Source: Arminella tubonensis
Lineage (GTDB): Bacteria; Pseudomonadota; Alphaproteobacteria; Rhizobiales; Rhizobiaceae
Assembly: GCF_003240585.1 (NCBI RefSeq)
Contig: NZ_PCDP01000048.1
Location: 30,494 to 94,493 of the forward strand
Direction of reading: 5' to 3'
Length of the DNA stretch: 64,000 bases
Position 1 is the stretch's first letter. The number at the start of each line of letters is the position of its first letter. The notes beneath the pieces are model-generated. The model made no database searches. It had not been told where the DNA came from and saw only the letters and a list, made by a program, of their open reading frames with translations. The position numbers and the translations under genes are program-made. Of this stretch, positions 52,197 to 60,259 are shown piece after piece.

Positions 52197-53474
52197 AGGC
52201 TCGCGCAACTGGTTCGTGCCGGCGATATAGTCACGTGTCGTCGGAACGACGTTATTGCGCTTGGTGATCTGGATTTGAAATACGACGAGGTCCTCGTAGC
52301 GAAACGCTGCCTCGGCCGTTGAAAGATAATATTCCCACATCCGGCAGAACCGCTCGTCGTAGAGCCTGGCGGCGTCCAACCAGCGCGACATGAAGCGCTG
52401 GCGCCAGTGCCTCAGCGTCCAGGCATAGTGGAGCCGTAGCACTTCGACGTCATTTATTGCCAGACCCGCGCGCTCGATCTCCGGCACGATTTCCGAAAGC
52501 GCGGGGATATAGCCGCCCGGAAATATATATTTATCCAGCCAAGGCGTGGTGAAGCCGGGTGTCGCAGAACATCCGATCGTGTGCAAGACCATGACACCAT
52601 CATCTGTGAGGAGCGCGCTGCACTGACGAAAGAAAGCGCCATGGGAGGCCAATCCGACATGCTCGAACATGCCGACGGAGACGATGCGGTCGAAACAGCC
52701 ACTGAGACTGCGATAGTCCTTCAAGGCGAAGTCGACTTTTGCTGCATCCTTGTTCCTTTCGCGTTTCGACGCGTAGGCGAGCTGCTGTTCGGATAGGGTG
52801 ATCCCAAGGACGTGGCCGCCCGGGGCGTCGGCGGCGAGATGCAAGGCCAAGCCGCCCCATCCGCAGCCGATATCGAGGACGTCGTTTCCGGGCTGAACCA
52901 GAAGTTTGGCGGCAAGATGCTTCTTCTTCGCCAGTTGGGCCTCCTCCAGGCTCTGGTCTGGATGCTCAAAATAGGCGCAGGAATATTGGCGATCCGCATC
53001 CAGAAACAGATCGTAGAGCCCCGCGTCCAGATCGTAGTGGTGCGCGACGTTGCGCCTGGATCTGGCCGGCAGGTTGCGGTGGCGGAAGCGCCGCAGGCGT
53101 GTCCTTGCCGCATCGATCATTCGCGCAACCAGGGGATGGGTGGAATTTTGCGCTTCTCGAAGCATCATCGCAACAAAATCGTAGAGCGTCCCCTCGTCGA
53201 CAACGAACCGCTGGTCCATGTAGAGCTCTCCCAGCCTGAGATCGGCGTCTATCAGGAAGGCCCATTGAGCTCTGACATCAGTAAATCGGACCGCGACGCG
53301 ACTGCCTGTTCCGTCGCCGAAGGAGAGGATGTGTCCGTTTGCGGTGGTGACCACCAGGGAACCGCGTGTCACAATCCGTGAAAGCGCTGCCTTCAAAGCG
53401 CGATTGGCGAGCGGCCCGATCCCGAAGCCACCGGTCGCAAATGGGCGGTCGACCGTCCGGGAACGCTCTGTCAC
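52176..53474 (-). CDS. Cyclopropane-fatty-acid-synthase-family methyltransferase
   Basis: A 432-residue SAM-dependent enzyme. The SAM site is DVLDIGCGWGGLALHLA. The residues that bind bicarbonate in E. coli Cfa all have counterparts: Cys in QYSCAYFEHPD, Glu in GMFEHVGLAS, His in VLHTIGCS and Tyr in HYAWTLRHW. A DNA-unrelated N-terminal domain of about 130 residues is usual for the family. It should transfer a methylene or methyl group to an unsaturated acyl chain, perhaps one made by the desaturase in the same operon. Its start overlaps the preceding gene by four bases; it is the last gene of the nine-gene operon. Confidence 0.92.
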   Translation of the reverse strand: MTERSRTVDRPFATGGFGIGPLANRALKAALSRIVTRGSLVVTTANGHILSFGDGTGSRVAVRFTDVRAQWAFLIDADLRLGELYMDQRFVVDEGTLYDFVAMMLREAQNSTHPLVARMIDAARTRLRRFRHRNLPARSRRNVAHHYDLDAGLYDLFLDADRQYSCAYFEHPDQSLEEAQLAKKKHLAAKLLVQPGNDVLDIGCGWGGLALHLAADAPGGHVLGITLSEQQLAYASKRERNKDAAKVDFALKDYRSLSGCFDRIVSVGMFEHVGLASHGAFFRQCSALLTDDGVMVLHTIGCSATPGFTTPWLDKYIFPGGYIPALSEIVPEIERAGLAINDVEVLRLHYAWTLRHWRQRFMSRWLDAARLYDERFCRMWEYYLSTAEAAFRYEDLVVFQIQITKRNNVVPTTRDYIAGTNQLREPLKADLE

Positions 53475-53893
53475 TGCCGTCTCCCACTGTCGATCAGTCC
53501 AGGCTCCCTTTCGGATGCCCGCCCTTCCTGCGCTCCGTTAGCGCCGGCGATCAGCCAGACACCGAACAGGATGAGGCCGCTGCCGATCACCTGTAGCCCG
53601 ACTACCGGTTCGCAGAACACGAACCACCCCGTTGCGATGACCAGCAAGTAGCTGATGCCGGACAGTGGAAACGCCTTGCCGAGATCAAGCTCGGCAAGCA
53701 CCGTCATCCAGATTGCGAAGCAGACGATCTCAACGACGATTGCAGCCAGGATCCAATAGGACGCCAGCGCTTGCGGCAGCCAGACGCGCAAGGTGACGGA
53801 AGGATCAAGCTGCTCGGCCCCGCGCTTGATGAAGACCTGGAACAGGGTGTTCAGCACCGGAACGGCAAACCATGAAAGCCGCATCGACATCAT
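53471..53893 (-). CDS. Small EamA/SMR-like membrane protein (second of a pair)
   Basis: A 140-residue protein with four predicted helices: WFAVPVLNTLFQVFIKRGAE, LASYWILAAIVVEIVCFAIW, AFPLSGISYLLVIATGWFVF and VIGSGLILFGVWLIAG. It shares the block AFPLxxxSY and overall layout with the 117-residue protein at 56723-57076, so they look like two halves of one transporter. ArnE/ArnF, the pair that flips a lipid-linked amino sugar, is the closest known plan. The start overlaps the acyltransferase stop by four bases. A hydrophilic tail of about 20 residues is unusual. Confidence 0.78.
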   Translation of the reverse strand: MMSMRLSWFAVPVLNTLFQVFIKRGAEQLDPSVTLRVWLPQALASYWILAAIVVEIVCFAIWMTVLAELDLGKAFPLSGISYLLVIATGWFVFCEPVVGLQVIGSGLILFGVWLIAGANGAQEGRASEREPGLIDSGRRQ

Positions 53894-55068
53894 TGGTGCT
53901 GTCCGCTGGTTTCGTCCGCCGAAAGCAGGGGCGAGGCCAGCCGAAGAACGGCCTGAAGAACCGGGTTGCGATGGCGGAAAAACATCGAGTTCGACGTCAG
54001 CTTGCTGCCAAGCCGCACCTTGTTCTCGTAGTAGGCTTGGCCGCTCTGGTAGCGATGCAGGCCGTGATCGAGGCAATAGCGCAGATTGGTGAACCAGCTA
54101 AGAAAATAGAGATTATAGGGCCGCCCCTCCTCCCCATCCATGCAGAAAAACTTGTCGATCAGCGTTCCCTCATCGTGAACAAGGAGATTGGCGGCGAGAA
54201 GCCGGGTACCGACGAAGTAGAGGCAGCAGAACGTGCGCCCCTTCATGTGGTCGAGAATGCCTGAGAAATAAGCGGGCGTCAGCTCCTCGAACTGCCATTG
54301 GCTACGCTCGCGCGTGTTGCGATAGAGTTCCATGACCCGCGGCAACAGATCGCCGAAATCGGTTCTGATCTCGACGCGAACGCCGCCGAAGGATTTAAGC
54401 TTGCGGCGCATGTCCTTGCGCGTCCCGCCCGACAGTCGCGACATGTACGCGTCGATCGTGTCGAAATCGATGTCCAGCCATGCGGTCGGCATCCCGTCGA
54501 TTGCCGCATAGCCACGTTTGGAAAGAGGTGCCGTAAACTCAAGCGCGGTCGGGCCGGCTATGTCCTTCAGCCCCAAGAGCGAGCAGCCTTCAACCGTCGC
54601 TTGGCGCTCGAAGCCATCAAGCAACTTGGAAAAGAGCGTCTCGTGAAGGTATTCCGGCACATCAGGGTGAAATCCCGCGACGCCGGTTTCCGTGCAAGGC
54701 GACCCGAGACATGCAAGCCTGAGCGTCAGAAAGCTCGGGAAAATCTGCCTGATCCGATGAACGCCGCGCTTGAGAAGGCCGGCTTCCAATGTGGTGTCGA
54801 GCGGATAGGGGCAAAGGAATGCGGGCATTGCAGCGACCACCCGGTCATCTGCCAGAACCGTGACGTAGCGCCAGGTAAACCCGGCTATCCCGGCTTCTTC
54901 GATGGCAAGCAGGCAATCAAAGTCCTCGACCTGACCAGGAAAGCACGCATTCCAGGCCTCCCGGCCGATCTCGCGGATGCTGCCGGCGACGTGAGTGACC
55001 AGGAGGCCGGGCGCAGTTTGCGACGCGCCAGGAATGGGATGGAAGCGGTCAGGTGCGATTTGCAGCAT
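53890..55068 (-). CDS. GNAT/BioF2-like (FemAB-related) acyltransferase
   Basis: A 392-residue protein of the Acetyltransf_6/BioF2-like group. The C-terminal half is diagnostic: DAYMSRLSGGTRKDMRRKLK, LYRNTRERSQWQFEELTPAY, TFCCLYFVGTRLLAANLLVH and RYQSGQAYYENKVRLGSKL. Related proteins transfer acyl or aminoacyl groups to amines, lipids or peptidoglycan precursors. The ATG at 55068 follows GAGG and overlaps the hydrolase gene by 20 bases. In this operon it is the obvious candidate to join an amine to an acyl or lipid group; the substrates are unknown. Confidence 0.85.
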   Translation of the reverse strand: MLQIAPDRFHPIPGASQTAPGLLVTHVAGSIREIGREAWNACFPGQVEDFDCLLAIEEAGIAGFTWRYVTVLADDRVVAAMPAFLCPYPLDTTLEAGLLKRGVHRIRQIFPSFLTLRLACLGSPCTETGVAGFHPDVPEYLHETLFSKLLDGFERQATVEGCSLLGLKDIAGPTALEFTAPLSKRGYAAIDGMPTAWLDIDFDTIDAYMSRLSGGTRKDMRRKLKSFGGVRVEIRTDFGDLLPRVMELYRNTRERSQWQFEELTPAYFSGILDHMKGRTFCCLYFVGTRLLAANLLVHDEGTLIDKFFCMDGEEGRPYNLYFLSWFTNLRYCLDHGLHRYQSGQAYYENKVRLGSKLTSNSMFFRHRNPVLQAVLRLASPLLSADETSGQHQ

Positions 55069-55864
55069 GGCTTGCCTCGAAAAACTCAGCGGTAAAGTCT
55101 GCGACCTGTCGGTGCTGCCGATCGACATGGATCATATGGTAGCTGTCCTCGATCCATCGCAGCTCATGTGGGCCGCCGAGATGCTCGGCAATGTAACGGG
55201 CGTGCTTGGGGTTGCTCAGATCATCCTCCACCGCATGCAGGATCAATGTCGGCGTGCGGATTTGCGACAAGCGGCTCTTCAACGCATTGCCGAGCCTGTG
55301 CATCTCGACCAGCCCCTTGCCGGGAAATTTTTCAAGAATACCACTTCCTGCCATGCCCTCGATCATTCGCCGCATCCGCTTGTCCTTGATGCCAAGGGAG
55401 GCGGTCTCGCTGAAACTCAGCCGATCCAGAAAGGGAATGCGCGATAGCCAGCCGACCTGCGAAGACAGCAATGGATAATAGAATGGCACATCCCAGCCGT
55501 CATAGCGGAAGCAAGGCGAATAGATCGCAACGGCGTTGATGACGGCGGGAGAGGTATCCGCGGCAAGCATGGACAGTTTTCCACCGACGCAAATGCCCGC
55601 GGCATAAACGTCGTCTACCCGGGGCGCCAGCAACGCTGCGGCCTGCAATACGCTTTCGAGCCAATCGCGCCAGTTTGAGCGTCGCAGCTCCGCGACGCCT
55701 GCACCATGGCCGGCCAGAAGCGGCACGTAGACGCTATATCCCTTACGGTGAAGCTGGCGTGCCACGAGCTTCATTTCGGCGGGCGCGCCGGTCAGGCCGT
55801 GGATCAGGGCCACACCCTTGCCGTTCGTTCCCTCGAGATAGAAGCTCAAACCGTCAGTACTCAT
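55049..55864 (-). CDS. Alpha/beta hydrolase with a cysteine nucleophile
   Basis: A 271-residue alpha/beta hydrolase. The oxyanion strand is VALIHGLTGAPAEM and the nucleophile elbow is AAGICVGGKL, so the usual serine of GxSxG is Cys (residue 92). The acid is in LILHAVEDDLSN and the histidine in DSYHMIHVDRQ, giving a full Cys-Asp-His triad. Cys occurs in dienelactone hydrolases and some acyltransferases of this fold and may favour acyl transfer over hydrolysis. Start at 55864, overlapping the desaturase by 11 bases and coupled to it. Confidence 0.87.
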   Translation of the reverse strand: MSTDGLSFYLEGTNGKGVALIHGLTGAPAEMKLVARQLHRKGYSVYVPLLAGHGAGVAELRRSNWRDWLESVLQAAALLAPRVDDVYAAGICVGGKLSMLAADTSPAVINAVAIYSPCFRYDGWDVPFYYPLLSSQVGWLSRIPFLDRLSFSETASLGIKDKRMRRMIEGMAGSGILEKFPGKGLVEMHRLGNALKSRLSQIRTPTLILHAVEDDLSNPKHARYIAEHLGGPHELRWIEDSYHMIHVDRQHRQVADFTAEFFEASHAANRT

Positions 55865-56726
55865 CGGCAAGCTCCGCTTCGCGGTTTTCCTTCGCCATAA
55901 AGCCGAGCGCATGACAAGTGCTGATCACATGAACACCTGCTTCCTCCTGTTCATCCTTGATCTGTTCATGGAGATTGCGGAGCTTCGTCCAGTGTGTGCG
56001 AGGGCGATAGTGATGCTCGGCGTGATAGCCGTTGCCAAACCAGAGCCAGTTGTAAAAAGACTTGTGGCTGCTGACGCCCCACGCGATCGGTTCGTCCGGA
56101 TCGCCATGCAGGTGCTCGTAGTAGCCGTTCAGCGACGAGAGGCAATTGCCCAGATAATAGAACGGCACGAGGAAGAGTACGGCTTTCCAGTCATAGACCA
56201 GCGCCGCGGCGACGGCCACGAGGAAAAAGACAAGCTCGAAACGGCCCCATTTTGCTTCGAACGGCCGATTGCGGGCGATGGCCTTGTGGATGTCTCCAAG
56301 GTCGTCACGGAAGAAGCTCATGAAGGTATAGGACCAGACATTCTCCGGCTCGCCATCTTGTCCGTGGCGATAGATCGAGAGAAGATCAACGGTCACGCCC
56401 TTGTCATCCGGACGGTCGCTGTTGCCCGAATGATGGCGCATATGCACCCAGTGATAATACGTCTGGGAAAAACCGATCGCGACCGATTCCAGCAGGCTGA
56501 AGCCGCGGTTCATCCAGCGCGCCTTGAAATAGGGCGTGTGAATGAAATTGTGCGATATGCTATTGATATTCCAGGATATCGACACGGCATAAACGGCGCC
56601 GAGAATGGCCGACAACCAAAGCGGCCTGCTCTCGAAGCCGGCGATCAAGTAGACATCGAAAGCAAGATGCGCGACGGCGGCCAGGACCGGCGCCAAATCC
56701 CATCTGGTGTGAGCGAAAATTTTCAT
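55854..56726 (-). CDS. Membrane fatty acid desaturase/hydroxylase
   Basis: A 290-residue membrane di-iron enzyme with the three histidine boxes ISHNFIHTPYF, WVHMRHHSGN and GYHAEHHYRP. Helices lie at about 15-70 and 155-190. It should desaturate or hydroxylate an acyl chain or similar lipid substrate. Start overlaps the small EamA protein by ATGA; the 3' end overlaps the hydrolase. It is distinct from the MocD-like protein at 46445 (different length and boxes). Confidence 0.9.
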   Translation of the reverse strand: MKIFAHTRWDLAPVLAAVAHLAFDVYLIAGFESRPLWLSAILGAVYAVSISWNINSISHNFIHTPYFKARWMNRGFSLLESVAIGFSQTYYHWVHMRHHSGNSDRPDDKGVTVDLLSIYRHGQDGEPENVWSYTFMSFFRDDLGDIHKAIARNRPFEAKWGRFELVFFLVAVAAALVYDWKAVLFLVPFYYLGNCLSSLNGYYEHLHGDPDEPIAWGVSSHKSFYNWLWFGNGYHAEHHYRPRTHWTKLRNLHEQIKDEQEEAGVHVISTCHALGFMAKENREAELADEY

Positions 56727-57076
56727 AATCCGGTTACTCCAACACAGGCCACACCGGCAGTGACGAAGAACACGCCCGCCGCATGGCGAAGATTGATACG
56801 CTCCTTGAAGACCACGACCCCAGCCAAAGCGATGGCTACATAGCTCAATGCCATCAGCGGGAAGGCAATTGTCAGCGGCACACGTGTCAGCACCGCCGTC
56901 CAGGCGACAAGTTCGACTGCCCAGAAGACAATTCCGAGCCAGGTCAGCGGCCTGGCCACCGCCAGAAGCAATGAACCGGCCCCAGCCGAGTGTTTGAAGC
57001 AGATCTCGCGGGCCATTTCCGCCAGCACGCAGAATAGGATGAGCCCGAGCGTCGACAATGTCAGGCTTCCGCTCAT
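56723..57076 (-). CDS. Small EamA/SMR-like membrane protein (first of a pair)
   Basis: A 117-residue four-helix protein: LTLSTLGLILFCVLAEMARE, WLGIVFWAVELVAWTAVLTR, TIAFPLMALSYVAIALAGVV and HAAGVFFVTAGVACVGVTGL, with KERINLRH between the last two. This is the EmrE/EamA half layout seen in ArnE. Paired with the 140-residue protein at 53471 it probably forms a heterodimer that moves an amphiphile across the inner membrane. Both ends overlap the neighbouring genes by four bases. Confidence 0.8.
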   Translation of the reverse strand: MSGSLTLSTLGLILFCVLAEMAREICFKHSAGAGSLLLAVARPLTWLGIVFWAVELVAWTAVLTRVPLTIAFPLMALSYVAIALAGVVVFKERINLRHAAGVFFVTAGVACVGVTGL

Positions 57077-58026
57077 GCCATGTGCTCCGCCAAAACTTCC
57101 AGCAGCGCGTGGTTCGCGGCGCTGTTGATATTTCTTCTTGTTTCCGGCTTGCTGCGTACGCGTGGCTGGTCGATGAGGGTTTCGATCTTTTTCGACACCC
57201 GCGTCAGAAGATTGCCCGCATAGCTCGGCGTCGAGTAGTCACCGATCACGTCGGCGCCGATGATCCGGTGGCGACTGCCGATTTCGCTGATGAGGGATAG
57301 CAGATAGGGAAGCCGCATTCTCCCCTGGTCCCAGTTGGTGACCGCATCGTCGGACGCAAGGACGTCCTTGTCGATCGTGATATACACCGCCTCCGTGCGA
57401 ACCCGGCTAACCAGATAGTCGACAAAATTACTCTGGCCGATCGCTGAAATCGATTTCCAGTGCAACGCGCCGTCTTCCTGGATATAGCTCGCACCGCTCC
57501 CGTAATCGGCCACTACCCGGCTCGGCGGATGCTCGTAGGGGTAGAGTTCCAGTTTACCCCCCCTCAGCCAATGGAGTTCGGCGCCCTTCCATTCGGGGCT
57601 GCGGAGATCCTTGCTGCAGACACCGACGGTGATGACCTTGTGAATATTGCCGTGGGCCAGCGCCTTGTTGACCCAGGAACCACAATGCATTCCGTCCTCA
57701 AATCTCACCCAGTCCGGATGATTGTCAAAATGGATGAGCGTGGTCGGCGCCTGATGCCGCTCAAGAACCTCGGAGAGCAGCAATGATGTGACATGATGGA
57801 AATCGCCGGAACCCATAAAGCAGAGTTGGGCAGCCCTGCCCGCGCCCGTCATGTGCCTTGCGATGGTGCGGCCGAGCTGGTCCAGGGCCTTCTGCTTGCT
57901 CCAGAGCCTGACAGCGCGGCCGCTATCTTTATCGCTGAGTTGTTCCGCCCCGGCCAAAACGCAGGCGCGCACGAAATCCGGCTGGAGCTCCAATGCATCA
58001 TCAAGATGAAGAAGAAGGAGCTTCAC
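57073..58026 (-). CDS. Arginase/agmatinase-fold hydrolase
   Basis: A 317-residue ureohydrolase-fold protein. Manganese-ligand motifs are visible: CFMGSGDFHHVTSLLL (GxGDxHH in place of GGDHS), LIHFDNHPDWVRF (DxHxD) and YITIDKDVLASDDAVTNWDQ (DxD). The family hydrolyses guanidino, amidino or formimino groups, or amides in histone deacetylase relatives. The divergence of the first motif suggests a substrate other than arginine. It starts five bases after the aminotransferase gene and overlaps the small EamA gene. It might supply or trim the amine used by the pathway. Confidence 0.83.
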   Translation of the reverse strand: MKLLLLHLDDALELQPDFVRACVLAGAEQLSDKDSGRAVRLWSKQKALDQLGRTIARHMTGAGRAAQLCFMGSGDFHHVTSLLLSEVLERHQAPTTLIHFDNHPDWVRFEDGMHCGSWVNKALAHGNIHKVITVGVCSKDLRSPEWKGAELHWLRGGKLELYPYEHPPSRVVADYGSGASYIQEDGALHWKSISAIGQSNFVDYLVSRVRTEAVYITIDKDVLASDDAVTNWDQGRMRLPYLLSLISEIGSRHRIIGADVIGDYSTPSYAGNLLTRVSKKIETLIDQPRVRSKPETRRNINSAANHALLEVLAEHMA

Positions 58027-58030
58027 CGCT

Positions 58031-59443
58031 TCATCTCCTGCGGGTCAAGAGCTGGTCAAGCAGCGCAAGTGCGAGGTCTATTTCCTCGTGCGAGATCAGC
58101 AAATTGGGTGCCATGGTGATGACGTTCTTGTGGTAACCGCCCACGTCCAGGACGAGCCCGTACATCTTGGTTCCTACCTGCAGATCGCCTTTCATTCCCT
58201 CATCGCAAAGCCAATCCATGGTCGCCTTGTCGGGCGTAAAACCGTCCTCTTGGCAAATCTCCACTCTCAGTGCCAGCCCCAGGCCATCGACATCGCCAAT
58301 GATCGCATGACGCTTCTGCAGCTGCTTCAGTCCGTCGAGGAAATAGGCGCCCTTCGCCATCACGGTCATTCCGAAATCCTGTTCGTTGACCATCTTCAAT
58401 GTCTCAAGTGCCACTGCGGTCCCCATCGGATTGCTCGCGAAGGTCGAATGCGTCGACCCTGGTGGGAAAATGACCGGATTGATCATTTCTTCCTTGGCCC
58501 AGACGCCAGAGAGTGGATTGAGCCCGTTGGTGATTGCTTTTCCAAAGACAAGAACATCTGGGGAAACGCCGAAATGCTCGATCGACCACAACTTACCGGT
58601 GCGGTAGACCCCCATCTGAATCTCGTCGACCACCAATAGGATGCCGTACTGATCCAGCACCTTCTTGAGCTCGATAAAGAAATTCATCGGCGGAATAACG
58701 TAGCCGCCGGTGCCCTGGATCGGCTCGACATAGAAGGCAGCAAATTCGGCGATCCCGGTCTTCGGATCCCAGACGCCATTGTATTCGCTCTCGAACAGGC
58801 GGGCGAACTTGCGGACGCATTGCTCGCCATATTCTTCCTTCGACATGCCTTTGGGGCCGCGAAAATGATAAGGAAATTCAATAAATTGCGCACGATCCCC
58901 GAAATGACCGTAACGTCGGCGATAGCGATAGCTCGATGTTATGGCCGATGCGCCGAGTGTGCGCCCGTGATAGCCGCCTTCGAACGCGAACATCAGGCTC
59001 TTGCCACCGGTAAAGTTTCGGACAAGCTTGAGCGAGTCCTCGATTGCCTGCGAACCGCCGACATTGAAATGAACGCGGCCCTTACGTCCGAATTTCCGCT
59101 CTGCGTCCTGGGCGATCATGGCCGCAAGTTCGACTTTTTCGCGATGTAGGTATTGCGAGGCAACCTGCGGCAACCGATCGAGTTGGCTATGCGCAGCGGC
59201 ATTCAGGCGTTCATTTCTATAGCCGAAATTGACCGCGGAGTACCACATCTGCAGATCGAGGAAGGGCGTGCCCTTGGCGTCGTAGACATAGGAGCCTTCG
59301 CATGCTTCAAAGAATTTCGGCTTCGCGGAGTAGTGCACGGTGTCGCCGTGCGAGCAGTAGGTGTCTTCCAGGACCCGAAGTTCCGCCTCGGTCCTGATCG
59401 GCTGCGTGTCTTCGCTCAAGATTTCCGCAACGTTGGTTCTCAT
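58031..59443 (-). CDS. Class III PLP-dependent aminotransferase
   Basis: A 470-residue fold-type I aminotransferase. Blocks are FNVGGSQAIEDSLKLVRNFT, FEGGYHGRTLGASA, AFYVEPIQGTGGYVIPP, LLVVDEIQMGVYRTGKLWSI and the PLP lysine in VLVFGKAITNGLNPLS. The class acts on omega-amines such as ornithine, lysine, diaminobutyrate or putrescine. GAGAGG precedes the ATG at 59443. It is the second gene of the operon and likely makes or uses the amino head group together with the arginase-fold protein. Confidence 0.92.
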   Translation of the reverse strand: MRTNVAEILSEDTQPIRTEAELRVLEDTYCSHGDTVHYSAKPKFFEACEGSYVYDAKGTPFLDLQMWYSAVNFGYRNERLNAAAHSQLDRLPQVASQYLHREKVELAAMIAQDAERKFGRKGRVHFNVGGSQAIEDSLKLVRNFTGGKSLMFAFEGGYHGRTLGASAITSSYRYRRRYGHFGDRAQFIEFPYHFRGPKGMSKEEYGEQCVRKFARLFESEYNGVWDPKTGIAEFAAFYVEPIQGTGGYVIPPMNFFIELKKVLDQYGILLVVDEIQMGVYRTGKLWSIEHFGVSPDVLVFGKAITNGLNPLSGVWAKEEMINPVIFPPGSTHSTFASNPMGTAVALETLKMVNEQDFGMTVMAKGAYFLDGLKQLQKRHAIIGDVDGLGLALRVEICQEDGFTPDKATMDWLCDEGMKGDLQVGTKMYGLVLDVGGYHKNVITMAPNLLISHEEIDLALALLDQLLTRRR

Positions 59444-59463
59444 TGAATGCCTCTCGGTCTGGT

Positions 59464-60141
59464 TCACGCGATGATGGAATTAAACTGACGTTGCCGCGCC
59501 ACTTTCGGCACCAGGCCCCCAAGCCCCTCAAGAAGGTTGGTGAAATCGTTGAACGGGATGAATGGGATGCCGCGCTCGCTGCAATACTGGGCCAAACCAT
59601 CCTTCGCAAAAATGATCTCAGGCTTATCGGAGACGCAGAAATCGCTACGGCCGTCGCCGATATAGATCCGCTGATCCGAGCCGCTGACAGCGATACATTT
59701 GCAGACGCCCGCACCGGATGCGCAATCCGGATCGCTGAAAGGCGACGAAAGGACGTACTCGAGCCTTCCCTCGACAAGGCGATCTGTCAGCCTGTTGGCG
59801 ATGATCGGCAAATGGCCAATCTTATGGTTGGCCAGGATGCGCCGGATGAAATAGTCGACCCCGTCGCTGACGATCGTAACCAGAATGCCGTGTCGATCAC
59901 AAAATCTGAGGAAGTTCTTGAAACCGGCGTCGATTGCAATCGAGTCGAGGACTGCATCGAGTTCGCCGCGGCTGGCTCGAATGAGTGCCACCTGGCGTCT
60001 CATGCACTCGGCGGAGCCGATCAGTCCTTGTTTCCACTCGCTCTCGATACTCTCCCATTCTAAAGTTGCTAATCTGGAAAGCACAAAATCCGTCGCGTCC
60101 TCGACGGATACCGTGCCGTCGAAATCACAAAACACCTGCAT
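59464..60141 (-). CDS. HAD-IB family phosphatase (MtnX/SerB-like)
   Basis: A 225-residue haloacid dehalogenase phosphatase. Motif I is VFCDFDGTVSVEDATDF, motif II is ILVTIVSDGVDYF, and motif III/IV is RIYIGDGRSDFC. The cap matches the MtnX/phosphoserine phosphatase group. A cysteine-rich PDCASGAGVCKCIA segment (about 145-158) is notable. I use the ATG at 60141; a TTG five codons earlier is less likely. First gene of the nine-gene operon. It should remove a phosphate from a small intermediate. Confidence 0.88.
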   Translation of the reverse strand: MQVFCDFDGTVSVEDATDFVLSRLATLEWESIESEWKQGLIGSAECMRRQVALIRASRGELDAVLDSIAIDAGFKNFLRFCDRHGILVTIVSDGVDYFIRRILANHKIGHLPIIANRLTDRLVEGRLEYVLSSPFSDPDCASGAGVCKCIAVSGSDQRIYIGDGRSDFCVSDKPEIIFAKDGLAQYCSERGIPFIPFNDFTNLLEGLGGLVPKVARQRQFNSIIA

Positions 60142-60143
60142 AG

Positions 60144-60170
60144 GACCCCACTTCAAATTCGAACGGGGTC
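60144..60170 (-). promoter_or_regulatory. Hairpin covering the ribosome binding site of the nine-gene operon
   Basis: On the minus strand GACCCC pairs with GGGGTC across a 15-base segment that has its own TTC/GAA pairing. The 3' arm GGGGTC is the only Shine-Dalgarno-like sequence and ends two bases before the ATG at 60141. Opening or closing this stem could control translation of the first gene. No known riboswitch shape is evident. Confidence 0.4.
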
Positions 60171-60259
60171 TAACATTGGTTTATGAGGTGGAAATGAAGC
60201 GGCGGCGGTGCGTTACTATTCCCACTTTATCAGCAGTCCGTGAATTCAACGCAGTATCA

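Noticed and set aside
55911..56843. 310-residue frame opposite the desaturase
   Set aside because: Antisense shadow; the desaturase has all three histidine boxes.
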